DNA of 64,000 nt from an uncultured Oscillospiraceae bacterium (GTDB lineage Bacteria > Bacillota > Clostridia > Oscillospirales > Oscillospiraceae), in contig CAJUSE010000003.1 of the NCBI GenBank assembly GCA_910588975.1, positions 1-64,000 on the forward strand, read 5' to 3'. The position numbers and the translations under genes are program-made. How positions within the stretch are numbered: position 1 is the stretch's first letter; every line of letters begins with the position of its first letter. The notes beneath the pieces were generated by a model. The model saw nothing but the letters and a program-made list of their open reading frames with translations. It searched no databases and was not told the origin of the DNA. Below, piece after piece: positions 43,716-50,966 of this stretch.

Positions 43716-44708
43716 TCACAAAAGCGGGAGCAGCTTTTCCCTTGTGTTGTCCTCCGGATGGTCCAGCACATGGAGGGCCAGCTTTTTCTGGGCGGCGCTG
43801 ATGGCCGGGCCACGGAGCCCCAGGGCCATGAGGTCGGCAGGGCGCAGGGCCAGGGTGGGGATGAGCTCGCTCTCCGGGTGCTCCACCCCCCGGCGGAGGG
43901 AGCGCTCCACAGGCAGGGCGGTGATGGGAAAGCCGGTGGCGGCGCAGAAGCCCCGCCAGCGGGGGTTTTTCTCCGGGGGAAGCTGGGACAGGGCAGACAG
44001 GTCGAAAGGCTCCGGGAAGGGGTAGAGGTGGCTCAAAAGGCCCAGGCGGATCATCTCCCCTGCCAGCTCAGGCCGGGGGGAGAGCAGGGTCTTTTCCAGC
44101 TCCGCCTTTACCCGCTCCCCCGAGACAAGGGCCACCCGGCGGCCGTTCCGGGCCATGGCGGCGTGGGTATGCTCCTCTATTTCAAAGCCCAGCTGGGCGG
44201 CGAAGCGCACCCCCCGGAGCATTCGCAGAGCGTCCTCGGCAAAGCGCCGGTCGGGGTCGCCCACGCAGCGGATCTGTTTCTTTTTCAGGTCTGCTTGTCC
44301 TCCAAAGGGGTCGATGACCTCCCCGGCGGGGCCAAGAGCCATGGCGTTGACGGTGAAGTCCCGGCGGCTTAAATCATCTTGTAACGTGACCCCGAAGGCC
44401 ACGGCGTCTGGGTGACGGCCATCGGCATAGCCCCCCTCGGAGCGGAAGGTGGTGACCTCCACCGGCCCGGTAGGGGTGGGCACGGTGACCGTGCCGTGCT
44501 GGAGGCCGGTGGGCACCGCCTGGGGGAAGAGCTCCAGGACGGTCTGGGGCAGGGCGGCGGTGCACAGGTCCACATCTCCGGGTCTGCGGCCAAGCAGCAG
44601 ATCCCGGACGCAGCCCCCCACCGGATAGCTCTCCCAGCCCGCCCGGCGCAGGGTGTCCAGACAGTCCACCGCCCCCGGGTGCAGGGCCTTTTTCCAGTTG
44701 TCCATCAT
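43716..44708 (-). CDS. cca: CCA tRNA nucleotidyltransferase
   Basis: A 330-residue polymerase-beta-type enzyme that adds or repairs CCA ends of tRNA. It has the class II signature GGCVRDLLLGRRPGDVDL near the N-terminus, then RRDFTVNAMAL and the RFAEDALRMLRGVRFAAQLGF motif, read in parts. Standard length for Firmicute CCA enzymes. ATG 44708 (an alternative ATG is at 44705) follows AAGGGGGGAGCG. Convergent with the small HTH gene. Confidence 0.94.
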   Translation of the reverse strand: MMDNWKKALHPGAVDCLDTLRRAGWESYPVGGCVRDLLLGRRPGDVDLCTAALPQTVLELFPQAVPTGLQHGTVTVPTPTGPVEVTTFRSEGGYADGRHPDAVAFGVTLQDDLSRRDFTVNAMALGPAGEVIDPFGGQADLKKKQIRCVGDPDRRFAEDALRMLRGVRFAAQLGFEIEEHTHAAMARNGRRVALVSGERVKAELEKTLLSPRPELAGEMIRLGLLSHLYPFPEPFDLSALSQLPPEKNPRWRGFCAATGFPITALPVERSLRRGVEHPESELIPTLALRPADLMALGLRGPAISAAQKKLALHVLDHPEDNTREKLLPLL

Positions 44709-44758
44709 GTCCGCTCCCCCCTTGGGTATATCCCGACCCAAAACTGTATAGAATTACC

Positions 44759-44787
44759 TTGCCATTTGTCCCCAAATGCAGTATAAT
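44759..44787 (+). promoter_or_regulatory. sigma-A promoter of murC
   Basis: TTGCCA, 17-bp spacer, TATAAT. The spacer includes CATTTG-tccc-CAAATG, a 6-bp dyad. It starts about 25-35 nt before the murC start region. Confidence 0.8.
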
Positions 44788-44821
44788 TAAGTGTTAAAAT
44801 GTGAAAAAAGGTTGTGTTTTT

Positions 44822-46198
44822 ATGCCAACTACCGATATTGCTGCCTATCTTGCCCCTGGTCAGCGGGCCCACCTGGTGGGCATCGGCGGGGTGTCCATGG
44901 CCCCCCTGGCCGAGGTGCTTCACGGCATGGGTCTGGTCATCACCGGCTCGGACTCCCGCCAGAGTGCCACGGTAGAGCACCTGCAGAGCCTGGGCATCAC
45001 CGTTCACATCGGCCACAGCGCCGAAAATCTGGAGGATGCTCAGCTGGTCATCCGCACTGCCGCCGTCCACGACGACAACCCGGAGATCTCCGGGGCCCGT
45101 GCCCGTGGCATTCCCGTTTTTGAGCGGGCCCAGGCCTGGGGGGCCATTATGCGCTCCTACAAAAATGCCCTGTGCATCTCGGGCACCCACGGCAAGACCA
45201 CTACCACCAGTATGTGCACCCACATCATCATGGCCGCCCAGATGGACCCCACGGTGATGATCGGGGGCACTCTGCCCCTGCTGGGGGCGGGCCACCGGGT
45301 GGGCCATGGGGACACCATCATTTTGGAGAGCTGCGAGTACTGCAACTCCTTCCTCTCCTTCTTCCCCACCATTGCCGTCATTCTGAATGTGGACGCCGAC
45401 CACCTGGACTTTTTCAAGGACCTGGCCGATGTGGAGAAGTCCTTCCGGGCCTTTGCCGACCTGGTCCCCGAGGCCACCGGGGTCATTGTGGCCAACGCCG
45501 ACGACGAAAACACCATGTTCACCCTTCAGGGAGAGACCCGGCCGGTGGTCACCTTCGGCTTGGAGCAGGGAGATGTCCACGCCGAAAACCTGACCTACGA
45601 GCACGGTCTGCCCACCTTCGACATTCTCTGCAAGGGCGAGCAGTACGCCCATGTCTCCCTTCAGGTCCCCGGGGAGCACAACGTGCGCAACGCCCTGGCG
45701 GCGGCAGCGGCCAGCCATGTGCTGGGCGTGCCCGGCACTGCTGTGGAAAAGGGCCTGTGGGCCTTCCGGGGGGCAGGGCGGCGCTTTGAAAAGAAGGGCA
45801 CCGTCAACGGCGCCGACGTCTACGACGACTACGCCCACCACCCCAATGAGGTGAAGGCTCTGCTGACCACCGCCATGGGGCTTGGCTACAAGCGGGTCAT
45901 CTGCGCCTTCCAGCCCCACACCTACTCCCGGACCCAAGCCCTCTTTGAGGAGTTTGTGGAGGTCCTCTCGGTCCCCGACGTGACCCTGCTGGCCGAGATC
46001 TACGCCGCCCGGGAGGACAACACCCTGGGCATCTCCTCCAAGGACCTGTGCGAGAAGATCCCCGGCAGTCAGTACTTCCCCACGTTGAGGGCCCTCACCG
46101 CCCATCTGCGGGAGCTGGCCCAGCCTGGGGATCTCATTCTCACCGTGGGCGCCGGGGATATCTACACAGTGGGCGAGGCGCTGGTGAAGGGCGAGTAA
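44822..46198 (+). CDS. murC: UDP-N-acetylmuramate--L-alanine ligase MurC
   Basis: Adds L-Ala to UDP-MurNAc, the first amino acid of the peptidoglycan stem. 458 residues with the Mur ligase layout: N-terminal UDP-binding (GIGGVSMAPLA), central ATPase with P-loop GTHGKTTTTS near 121, and C-terminal domain with YDDYAHHPNEV. The ESCEYCNSF segment is the form often seen in Clostridia. Start uncertain: ATG 44822 fits the family, while GTG 44801 would add 7 residues; both lack a strong SD. It is not next to other dcw genes. Terminator at 46222. Confidence 0.94.
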   Translation: MPTTDIAAYLAPGQRAHLVGIGGVSMAPLAEVLHGMGLVITGSDSRQSATVEHLQSLGITVHIGHSAENLEDAQLVIRTAAVHDDNPEISGARARGIPVFERAQAWGAIMRSYKNALCISGTHGKTTTTSMCTHIIMAAQMDPTVMIGGTLPLLGAGHRVGHGDTIILESCEYCNSFLSFFPTIAVILNVDADHLDFFKDLADVEKSFRAFADLVPEATGVIVANADDENTMFTLQGETRPVVTFGLEQGDVHAENLTYEHGLPTFDILCKGEQYAHVSLQVPGEHNVRNALAAAAASHVLGVPGTAVEKGLWAFRGAGRRFEKKGTVNGADVYDDYAHHPNEVKALLTTAMGLGYKRVICAFQPHTYSRTQALFEEFVEVLSVPDVTLLAEIYAAREDNTLGISSKDLCEKIPGSQYFPTLRALTAHLRELAQPGDLILTVGAGDIYTVGEALVKGE

Positions 46199-46221
46199 AA
46201 GCTATCACATTAACAGAACAA

Positions 46222-46262
46222 CAAGGCCCCCGGCCGCCCCTTGGGCAGCCGGGGGCCTTGTT
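46222..46262 (+). terminator. terminator of murC, also facing the lipoprotein gene
   Basis: Large GC stem CAAGGCCCCCGGC/GCCGGGGGCCTTG with a small internal hairpin loop, followed by TTTC; AACAACA precedes it. It may serve both convergent genes. Confidence 0.82.
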
Positions 46263-47327
46263 TCAATCAGCACGTATAAAAACCAGTTGGATCCTTTTTA
46301 CTACATCGTCCCGAAACCAAAACCGTAGATCGGGGCCATACCCGCCTCGCTCTTGGTTCTTGCAATAGACAAGACACTCTACTTCCGCCCAGTATAGGTC
46401 ATCAGAAAGCTGGGAATAGGCGGCCAGCACCTCCTCCCGGGTGCTGCCCACCCGGATGCCCCGATAGGTGGTCAGGTCGGAGCGGGTGGTCTCAATGTCA
46501 TAGACCCTTACTCGCTCTTCTGCGGCAGTATAGTAGCAGAGGGCGGTGAAATTCTCATACTCGTAGGTCAGCCAGTAGTCGCCCTCTTCGTAGACGGGCT
46601 CCATGTCCTCCAGGATGGTAACTGTGGGCTCTCCGCTCAAAAAGGGGAAGTTGGCCTCCGAGCCGATGCCCACCAACTGGGGGTAGCCCTCTGCAGTTAG
46701 GGAGACCTCCAGGTCAAAAAGCCCCCAGACCACCCGGAGAATGAGATCTTCTATGGGCTCTTCCTCGCCCCAATAATAGGCATTTCCTTTTACGCCCTGC
46801 CAGCTGTCATCATAGCTGCTGCGCTCCAGGACCAGGTAGATGGGATCATCCATTAGGGTCCAAGTGATCGTCTTTTCCCCTGTTTCATCATATCGGACAA
46901 GGTATCGGCTGCAATTCAGCTGATAGGCCACTCCCACTGCCGTCTCGCAGATTTTCTGCTCCCCCAGATAGGTGAGGCCATCCACCCGGAAATCCCCCTC
47001 CTGGGGCTCCTGGGGGGCAGCGGCGGCAGAATAGACCCGCTCCCCATATTTCTCTTGGGTCAGGTAATCTATCGCCAGGGCCAATTCCGGGGCCGGGTCT
47101 TCCGCCTCCGTTGGGGTGGAGGTAGGTGTGACAAGTTCTGTCGGCGAAGAGAGCGGAGATGCCGTAGACGTCTCCACTGGGGCAGGGATAAGGGTGGCAA
47201 GCTCTGTCGGCGAGGGGGGCGGGGATTCCACCGCCGAAGAGGTCGTGGTCGTCTCCACCGCCGCCGAGGTACAGGCGGCCAGCAGAAGGCACAGGGCAGC
47301 GGTCAGACAAGTCATCTGTTTTTTCAT
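46263..47327 (-). CDS. secreted lipoprotein, function unknown
   Basis: A 354-residue lipoprotein with lipobox LLLAAC (Cys19). A long Ser/Thr/Pro/Glu tether contains an imperfect repeat of SPTELATLIPAPVETSTASPL and SPTELVTPTSTPTE, read in parts. A globular domain follows. The TTYRGIRVGSTREEVLAAY motif near the C-terminus is a fold seen in many Firmicute lipoproteins and fits a small beta domain. The role is unknown. AT-richer than neighbours; it precedes a membrane protein gene and faces murC. Confidence 0.76.
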   Translation of the reverse strand: MKKQMTCLTAALCLLLAACTSAAVETTTTSSAVESPPPSPTELATLIPAPVETSTASPLSSPTELVTPTSTPTEAEDPAPELALAIDYLTQEKYGERVYSAAAAPQEPQEGDFRVDGLTYLGEQKICETAVGVAYQLNCSRYLVRYDETGEKTITWTLMDDPIYLVLERSSYDDSWQGVKGNAYYWGEEEPIEDLILRVVWGLFDLEVSLTAEGYPQLVGIGSEANFPFLSGEPTVTILEDMEPVYEEGDYWLTYEYENFTALCYYTAAEERVRVYDIETTRSDLTTYRGIRVGSTREEVLAAYSQLSDDLYWAEVECLVYCKNQERGGYGPDLRFWFRDDVVKRIQLVFIRAD

Positions 47328-47354
47328 GGTCTGTTCCTCCCTCGGGTGGAGGGG

Positions 47355-47966
47355 TCACCCCTCCGGGGTGGGCTCCGCCTCTGCGGGGGTGGGGTCGGTC
47401 TCTGTTGGGGCGGCAAGCTCTGCGGGCTTCTCCTCCGCCTGGGGCTCGGGGATGGCGCCGGCCTGGGCGGCAGTGAGAATCATGGCCGCCTCGGCCTTCT
47501 CCCGCTCGGCCCGGGCGGCATCCAGTTCGGCTTGCTTGCGCTCCTCCTCGGCCCGGAGGGCGGCCTGATGCTCCTGCTCCCTCCGCTTGGCACGCTTTTT
47601 CTTGATGGCCTTCCACTGGAACATCACCCCCAGAAGGGTGAACACGGCGATGAGGAAGAAGGTGCAGATGGTGCCGGCGGCGGGGGCGAACTCCCCCTTG
47701 AGGGAGGAGATATACCCCCCGCTGACCCAGCCCAAAATGCAGCCCATATAGAACAGCACGGCAAACCACCGCAGCCGGAAGAAGGCCCCCAGGGCTCCCA
47801 CTAGGGCCAGGGCCACATAGATCACGGCGATGTCGGCGGTGACGAACTCCCCCGCCGTCATGTAATAGGCCCCGATTCCCACCACCAGGAAGGCCACAAA
47901 GCAAATCAGGGCCGTGACAAAGCGGCGGAGGGTGAACAGGGGCTTTTTATTTTCTGTTTTTTCCAT
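47355..47966 (-). CDS. membrane protein with C-terminal coiled-coil tail, unknown
   Basis: A 203-residue protein with four membrane helices (about 15-125), a basic stretch KAIKKKRAKRREQEHQ, a coiled coil rich in A/E/R/K (about 130-170), and an acidic Pro/Glu/Ala tail. I do not recognise the family. The true start is ATG 47966 after GGAGGTC; the frame is open 59 codons upstream but noncoding there. It lies downstream of the mreB terminator and upstream of the lipoprotein. Confidence 0.7.
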   Translation of the reverse strand: MEKTENKKPLFTLRRFVTALICFVAFLVVGIGAYYMTAGEFVTADIAVIYVALALVGALGAFFRLRWFAVLFYMGCILGWVSGGYISSLKGEFAPAAGTICTFFLIAVFTLLGVMFQWKAIKKKRAKRREQEHQAALRAEEERKQAELDAARAEREKAEAAMILTAAQAGAIPEPQAEEKPAELAAPTETDPTPAEAEPTPEG

Positions 47967-47985
47967 AATGACCTCCAAAAAGAAA

Positions 47986-48013
47986 GGACCGCCGGTGCAA
48001 GCACGGGCGGCCC
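47986..48013 (-). terminator. intrinsic terminator of the mreB-like gene
   Basis: GGGCCGCCcGTGC/GCACcGGCGGtCC hairpin just after the stop, followed on the minus strand by TTTCTTTTTGG. Confidence 0.78.
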
Positions 48014-48024
48014 TTTTTGCAAAA

Positions 48025-49050
48025 TCAGCCGTTGAGCTGCTTGCGCCGGGAGAGGTTGATGGTACCGTCCTGCATGGCGTCCAACATATCCAGGCTCTTG
48101 CCCGTGCCATAGGCCACACAGGAGATGGCGTCGTCGGCCACATGGGTCTCGATGCCGGTGTGCTGCTCGATGAGCTTGTCGAAGCCCTGGACCAGGGAGC
48201 CGCCGCCGGTCATGACGATACCGTTGTTGGAGATGTCGGCCACCAGCTCGGGGGGCGTACGCTCCAGCACGCCGTGGACGGCCTCTAGGATGCGGGTGGA
48301 GGGCTCCTCAAAGGCCTCGATCATCTCGCTGGAGGTGACGGTGAACACCTGGGGCAGGCCGGTCATCAGGCTGCGGCCCTTGATCTCCAGGCTCTTCTCC
48401 TCCTGGGGGGGATAGACACAGCCGATCTGGATCTTCAGCTCCTCGGCGGTGCGCTCGCCAATGAGGACGTTGTGACGGCGGCGGATATACTTGATGATGG
48501 CCTCGTCAAACTTGTCGCCGGCCACCTTGATGGAGGCGGACTCCACCACGCCGCCCAGGGAGATGACGGCGATGTCGGCGGTGCCGCCGCCGATGTCCAC
48601 CACCATGTGGCCGTCGGGCTTGGTGATGTCAATGCCGGCGCCGATGGCGGCGGCTACGGGCTCCTCAATGAGGAAGGCCCGCCGGGCGCCGGCCTGGATG
48701 CCGGCATCCACCACGGCCCGCTCCTCTACCTCGGTGATGCCCGAGGGGACGCAGATGAGCAGGCGGGGCTTGAAGAGACTGAAGGGGCTGACCTTCTTCA
48801 CAAACTCCTTGAGCATCCGCTCGGTCATGTCGTAGTCGGAAATAACGCCCTCCCGCAGGGGCCGGATGGCCACGATGTTGCCGGGGGTACGGCCCAGCAT
48901 CTGCTGGGCATCGGTGCCCACCTTCAGCAGCTTGCCGGTGTTCTTGTCGATGGCCACCACCGAGGGCTCCCGCAGCACCACGCCCTTGCCCTGGACATAG
49001 ACGAGGATGGAGGCAGTACCCAGGTCGATCCCAATATCTTTTGTGAACAT
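48025..49050 (-). CDS. rod shape-determining protein, MreB/Mbl family
   Basis: A 341-residue bacterial actin that positions peptidoglycan synthesis. N-terminal DIGIDLGTASILVYV and ADISNNGIVMTGGGSLVQG are the phosphate-binding loops, and the nucleotide pocket VDIGGGTADIAVISLG is standard. Sequence features cannot separate MreB from Mbl; no mreC/mreD follow, as is common for mbl. ATG 49050 follows GAGGTGC; 84 further codons are open upstream. Promoter at 49112-49140. Confidence 0.93.
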   Translation of the reverse strand: MFTKDIGIDLGTASILVYVQGKGVVLREPSVVAIDKNTGKLLKVGTDAQQMLGRTPGNIVAIRPLREGVISDYDMTERMLKEFVKKVSPFSLFKPRLLICVPSGITEVEERAVVDAGIQAGARRAFLIEEPVAAAIGAGIDITKPDGHMVVDIGGGTADIAVISLGGVVESASIKVAGDKFDEAIIKYIRRRHNVLIGERTAEELKIQIGCVYPPQEEKSLEIKGRSLMTGLPQVFTVTSSEMIEAFEEPSTRILEAVHGVLERTPPELVADISNNGIVMTGGGSLVQGFDKLIEQHTGIETHVADDAISCVAYGTGKSLDMLDAMQDGTINLSRRKQLNG

Positions 49051-49111
49051 ATGCTGCACCTCATATAGCTTTCCGCCGGGGCTGCCCTCGGCCTGTATTT
49101 TCATCCCATTT

Positions 49112-49140
49112 ATTATATCGACTTTCCCGGCGTATTTCAA
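49112..49140 (-). promoter_or_regulatory. sigma-A promoter of the mreB-like gene
   Basis: TTGAAA, 17-bp spacer, TATAAT on the minus strand, leader about 55 nt. Confidence 0.8.
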
Positions 49141-49201
49141 CGGCAAAGCGAAAAAATTTAGAGAAATCTTATTCCCGGGCCGTAATATCTGCCCTGTTCC
49201 C

Positions 49202-49849
49202 CTACCTGGCCCGGGCCAGAGTGGCGCAAATGACCGCTTTTGCCCCGGCCAGGCGCAGGACCTTGGCACACTCGGACAGGGTGGAGCCGGTGGTAACCAC
49301 ATCGTCCACCAGCAGAATGGTCTTGCCCTGAACGGCCTCCCGGTTCAGGATGACATAGGCCCCCAGCACATTGGCCCGGCGTGCTCCCTCGTCCTCCAGC
49401 CCCGACTGGGCCGGGTTGTCCTTTGGCTTGCGCAGGGTGGGAACTACGGGCAATGCCAGCTCCTCCCCCACTGCCTGGGCCAGCAGCCGGGCCTGGTCGT
49501 AGCCCCGCTGCTTCAGCCGCTTGGGGGACAGAGGCGGCCAGGTCACAAGGTCGGCGGTAATGTCCCGGTCCCGGACGCACTGGGCGATGAGCCTGCCGAA
49601 GGGCTTGCTCCGGGCGGAGCGGCCGTCGAACTTGAAGCCGTGGACCCCATCGGGCACTTTGCCCCGGTAGGCTAAGGGCGAAACGCAGCCCTCGGTGAGC
49701 TCCACCTTCTTCTCCCCCGCCGCCGGAGTCAGCCAGGGCAGGGACTTCTGGCAGTCCGGGCAGAGCAAGGCGCCCTTCTCCAGCAGGGTACCGCAGAAGG
49801 GGCATTTGGGCGGGAAGAGGAGATCCAGAAGCCAATCAAGACTGGGCAT
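49202..49849 (-). CDS. comF: ComF-family protein (amidophosphoribosyltransferase-like)
   Basis: A 215-residue protein with an N-terminal zinc-type cysteine set (CPFCG, CPDC) and a phosphoribosyltransferase domain carrying the PRPP loop ILLVDDVVTTGST. ComFC family members are linked to DNA uptake in naturally competent Firmicutes. No comFA is adjacent, so competence cannot be concluded. The start ATG 49849 overlaps the Arc-type gene by 14 nt. Last gene of an Arc-comF pair ahead of mreB. Confidence 0.88.
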   Translation of the reverse strand: MPSLDWLLDLLFPPKCPFCGTLLEKGALLCPDCQKSLPWLTPAAGEKKVELTEGCVSPLAYRGKVPDGVHGFKFDGRSARSKPFGRLIAQCVRDRDITADLVTWPPLSPKRLKQRGYDQARLLAQAVGEELALPVVPTLRKPKDNPAQSGLEDEGARRANVLGAYVILNREAVQGKTILLVDDVVTTGSTLSECAKVLRLAGAKAVICATLARAR

Positions 49850-50024
49850 TTTTCATATCCTGGTCGGTGATGGGGCCGTTTTCCTTTTCAAATTCCCGGA
49901 TGCACTTCTGCATGAGGTAGACGATCTGGCCGCTCATAGAACGCCCTTCATAGGCGGCCACATACTGGATCTTGTCGTGGGTCTCACGGTCCATGCGAAT
50001 ACTCAGATGATAGTCACGGTTCAT
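49836..50024 (-). CDS. Arc-type ribbon-helix-helix DNA-binding protein
   Basis: A 62-residue RHH protein. The MNRDYHLSIRMDRETHDKIQYVAAYEGRSMSGQIVYLM segment, read in parts, is the standard beta-helix-helix of the Arc superfamily. The ATG at 50024 has GGAGGGTC at ideal distance; an ATG at 50039 does not. Translated coupled to comF. The targets are unknown; a 7-bp dyad TTACGCC/GGCGTAA sits 65 nt upstream and could be its operator. Confidence 0.85.
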   Translation of the reverse strand: MNRDYHLSIRMDRETHDKIQYVAAYEGRSMSGQIVYLMQKCIREFEKENGPITDQDMKNAQS

Positions 50025-50089
50025 ATTCTGACCCTCCATTAGTGATGATGGAGAAATCGTATCGTTTTTATTCTCTTTTTAGTGTATAA

Positions 50090-50108
50090 TTACGCCGGTT
50101 TGGCGTAA
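50090..50108. promoter_or_regulatory. small dyad upstream of the Arc-type gene
   Basis: TTACGCC-GGTTT-GGCGTAA, a perfect 7-bp inverted repeat. Possibly the Arc-type operator, or a hairpin just upstream of its promoter. Confidence 0.45.
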
Positions 50109-50157
50109 CTATTTTGTCTTTCCAGTTTTCCAATCAACATATTGCCTTGTTGCAACA

Positions 50158-50186
50158 TTGACAAACTATACAAAACCAAGTAGAAT
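50158..50186 (+). promoter_or_regulatory. sigma-A promoter of the 20-codon ORF module
   Basis: TTGACA, 17-bp spacer, TAGAAT. It reads into the small ORF at 50277 and sets an RNA start near 50193. Confidence 0.78.
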
Positions 50187-50205
50187 AGTATCAACCTCTC
50201 ACGGG

Positions 50206-50274
50206 GCCACCCGAAAGGGGGGCGCCGTATAAGAGCGGGGCGGTTGGCACTTTCCTCCGAAAGGAGGTGATGTG
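50206..50274 (+). promoter_or_regulatory. two GAAA-capped hairpins, the second hiding the ribosome binding site
   Basis: Hairpin 1, GCCaCCC-GAAA-GGGgGGC (50206-50223). Hairpin 2, CAC..CCTCC-GAAA-GGAGG..GTG (50248-50274), holds the SD, which as AAAGGAGGTGAT is fully complementary to the 16S 3' end. The RBS is therefore folded away unless opened. Confidence 0.7.
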
Positions 50275-50276
50275 TA

Positions 50277-50339
50277 ATGTGGTTCATCCAGATTACACTA
50301 CATATTCTCGGTCGGACGATTTCGATCAGGATAAAGTGA
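50277..50339 (+). CDS. 20-residue peptide, candidate type I toxin-like ORF
   Basis: Starts at ATG 50277 and ends at TGA 50337. The product begins MWFIQ and ends SIRIK, with alternating hydrophobic residues and a basic end. Its SD is the strongest possible match to the 16S rRNA tail and is sealed in a hairpin. It has its own promoter, a terminator stem directly at its stop, and an opposing promoter reading antisense across it. The layout matches type I toxin-antitoxin loci, in which a small peptide mRNA is controlled by folding and antisense RNA. I cannot assign it to a named family. Confidence 0.55.
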   Translation: MWFIQITLHILGRTISIRIK

Positions 50340-50420
50340 AAACCGCCACCGGCCAGGGTGACGGTTTTCATTCTTTGAAAAACCATACTTAAGGCCAACC
50401 GCTCCGCACGGCGCCTTTCT
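50335..50420 (-). ncRNA. candidate antisense RNA to the 20-codon ORF transcript
   Basis: A TTGACA/TATAAT promoter (50427-50454) on the minus strand starts RNA near 50420. It would copy the 3' arm of the inverted repeat and reach the stem at 50338-50369, overlapping the ORF mRNA 3' end. Length about 85 nt if it stops there; longer would cover the ORF. Confidence 0.42.
50338..50369. terminator. bidirectional terminator-like stem of the small ORF module
   Basis: GAAAACCGcCACC/GGTGaCGGTTTTC with one mismatch and a 6-nt loop. The T-run is moderate on both strands. Confidence 0.6.
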
Positions 50421-50426
50421 ATATTC

Positions 50427-50454
50427 ATTATACCCCCATTCCCGGATTTGTCAA
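50427..50454 (-). promoter_or_regulatory. strong antisense promoter
   Basis: TTGACA (50454-50449), 16-bp spacer, TATAAT (50432-50427), both hexamers perfect. No gene on the minus strand starts nearby, so it most likely makes an antisense RNA across the small ORF. Confidence 0.72.
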
Positions 50455-50545
50455 GCATTTTCCGGGGATGGGGCTTTTTCTACCCCGGCGGCCGGGGTTG
50501 CGGTGACTACTCCTCCTCTGATCTTTTCTTGCTCTGCCACCACGG

Positions 50546-50956
50546 TTAGGTCCCCTGTTTCCCTTCCTGTTCCCAAAAGAAATGCATCTTCTCCTTCTCA
50601 ATCTTTTGGACCAGGACCATCTTACATACGATTTCAACTTCCATCATGGAAAGATCCATGGTAATCTCATAAAAGCCCTCTATCTTTGCGGCTCTCACCG
50701 TGATGTCCTGCCCGAAATATCCGATCTGCAGCAGGTGCCGGTCCCGCATATAGGGAGGCCTATCATAAACAGGATCATCAGCATCTGTTTTATATGACAG
50801 GCTGTAGCATCTTTGGAACGTAAGCTCCCAATAGTGGGATTCTCCATCCAGATACAGTACCGCTTCGTCACCCATGAAATTAACCTTGAAGTCCAAAACA
50901 GGAAGGTCCCAGTAATCTGTTGTATTGATCTTGGTCTGTAATTCCTGAATATTCAT
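50546..50956 (-). CDS. hypothetical cytosolic protein
   Basis: A 136-residue acidic protein with no signal peptide or membrane segment, AT-richer than its neighbours. Predicted mainly beta with a closing helix; motifs such as FYEITMDLSMMEVEIVCKM are not ones I know. It begins 10 nt after recD2, in the same direction, so it is probably the last gene of that run. No function is proposed. Confidence 0.68.
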   Translation of the reverse strand: MNIQELQTKINTTDYWDLPVLDFKVNFMGDEAVLYLDGESHYWELTFQRCYSLSYKTDADDPVYDRPPYMRDRHLLQIGYFGQDITVRAAKIEGFYEITMDLSMMEVEIVCKMVLVQKIEKEKMHFFWEQEGKQGT

Positions 50957-50966
50957 AGGCTCTCCC

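Larger units (their letters stand above)
50221..50415. repeat. inverted repeat enclosing the small ORF module
   Basis: GGCGCCGT..GCGG..GGTTGGC (50221-50248) is repeated in reverse as GGCCAACCGCTCCGCACGGCGCC (50393-50415), with internal loops. In RNA it would close the whole transcript end to end. Confidence 0.65.

Noticed and set aside
49202..50024. Arc-type protein plus comF as a toxin-antitoxin pair
   Set aside because: The RHH protein resembles antitoxin DNA-binding domains, but its partner is a ComF phosphoribosyltransferase-type protein, not a toxin.
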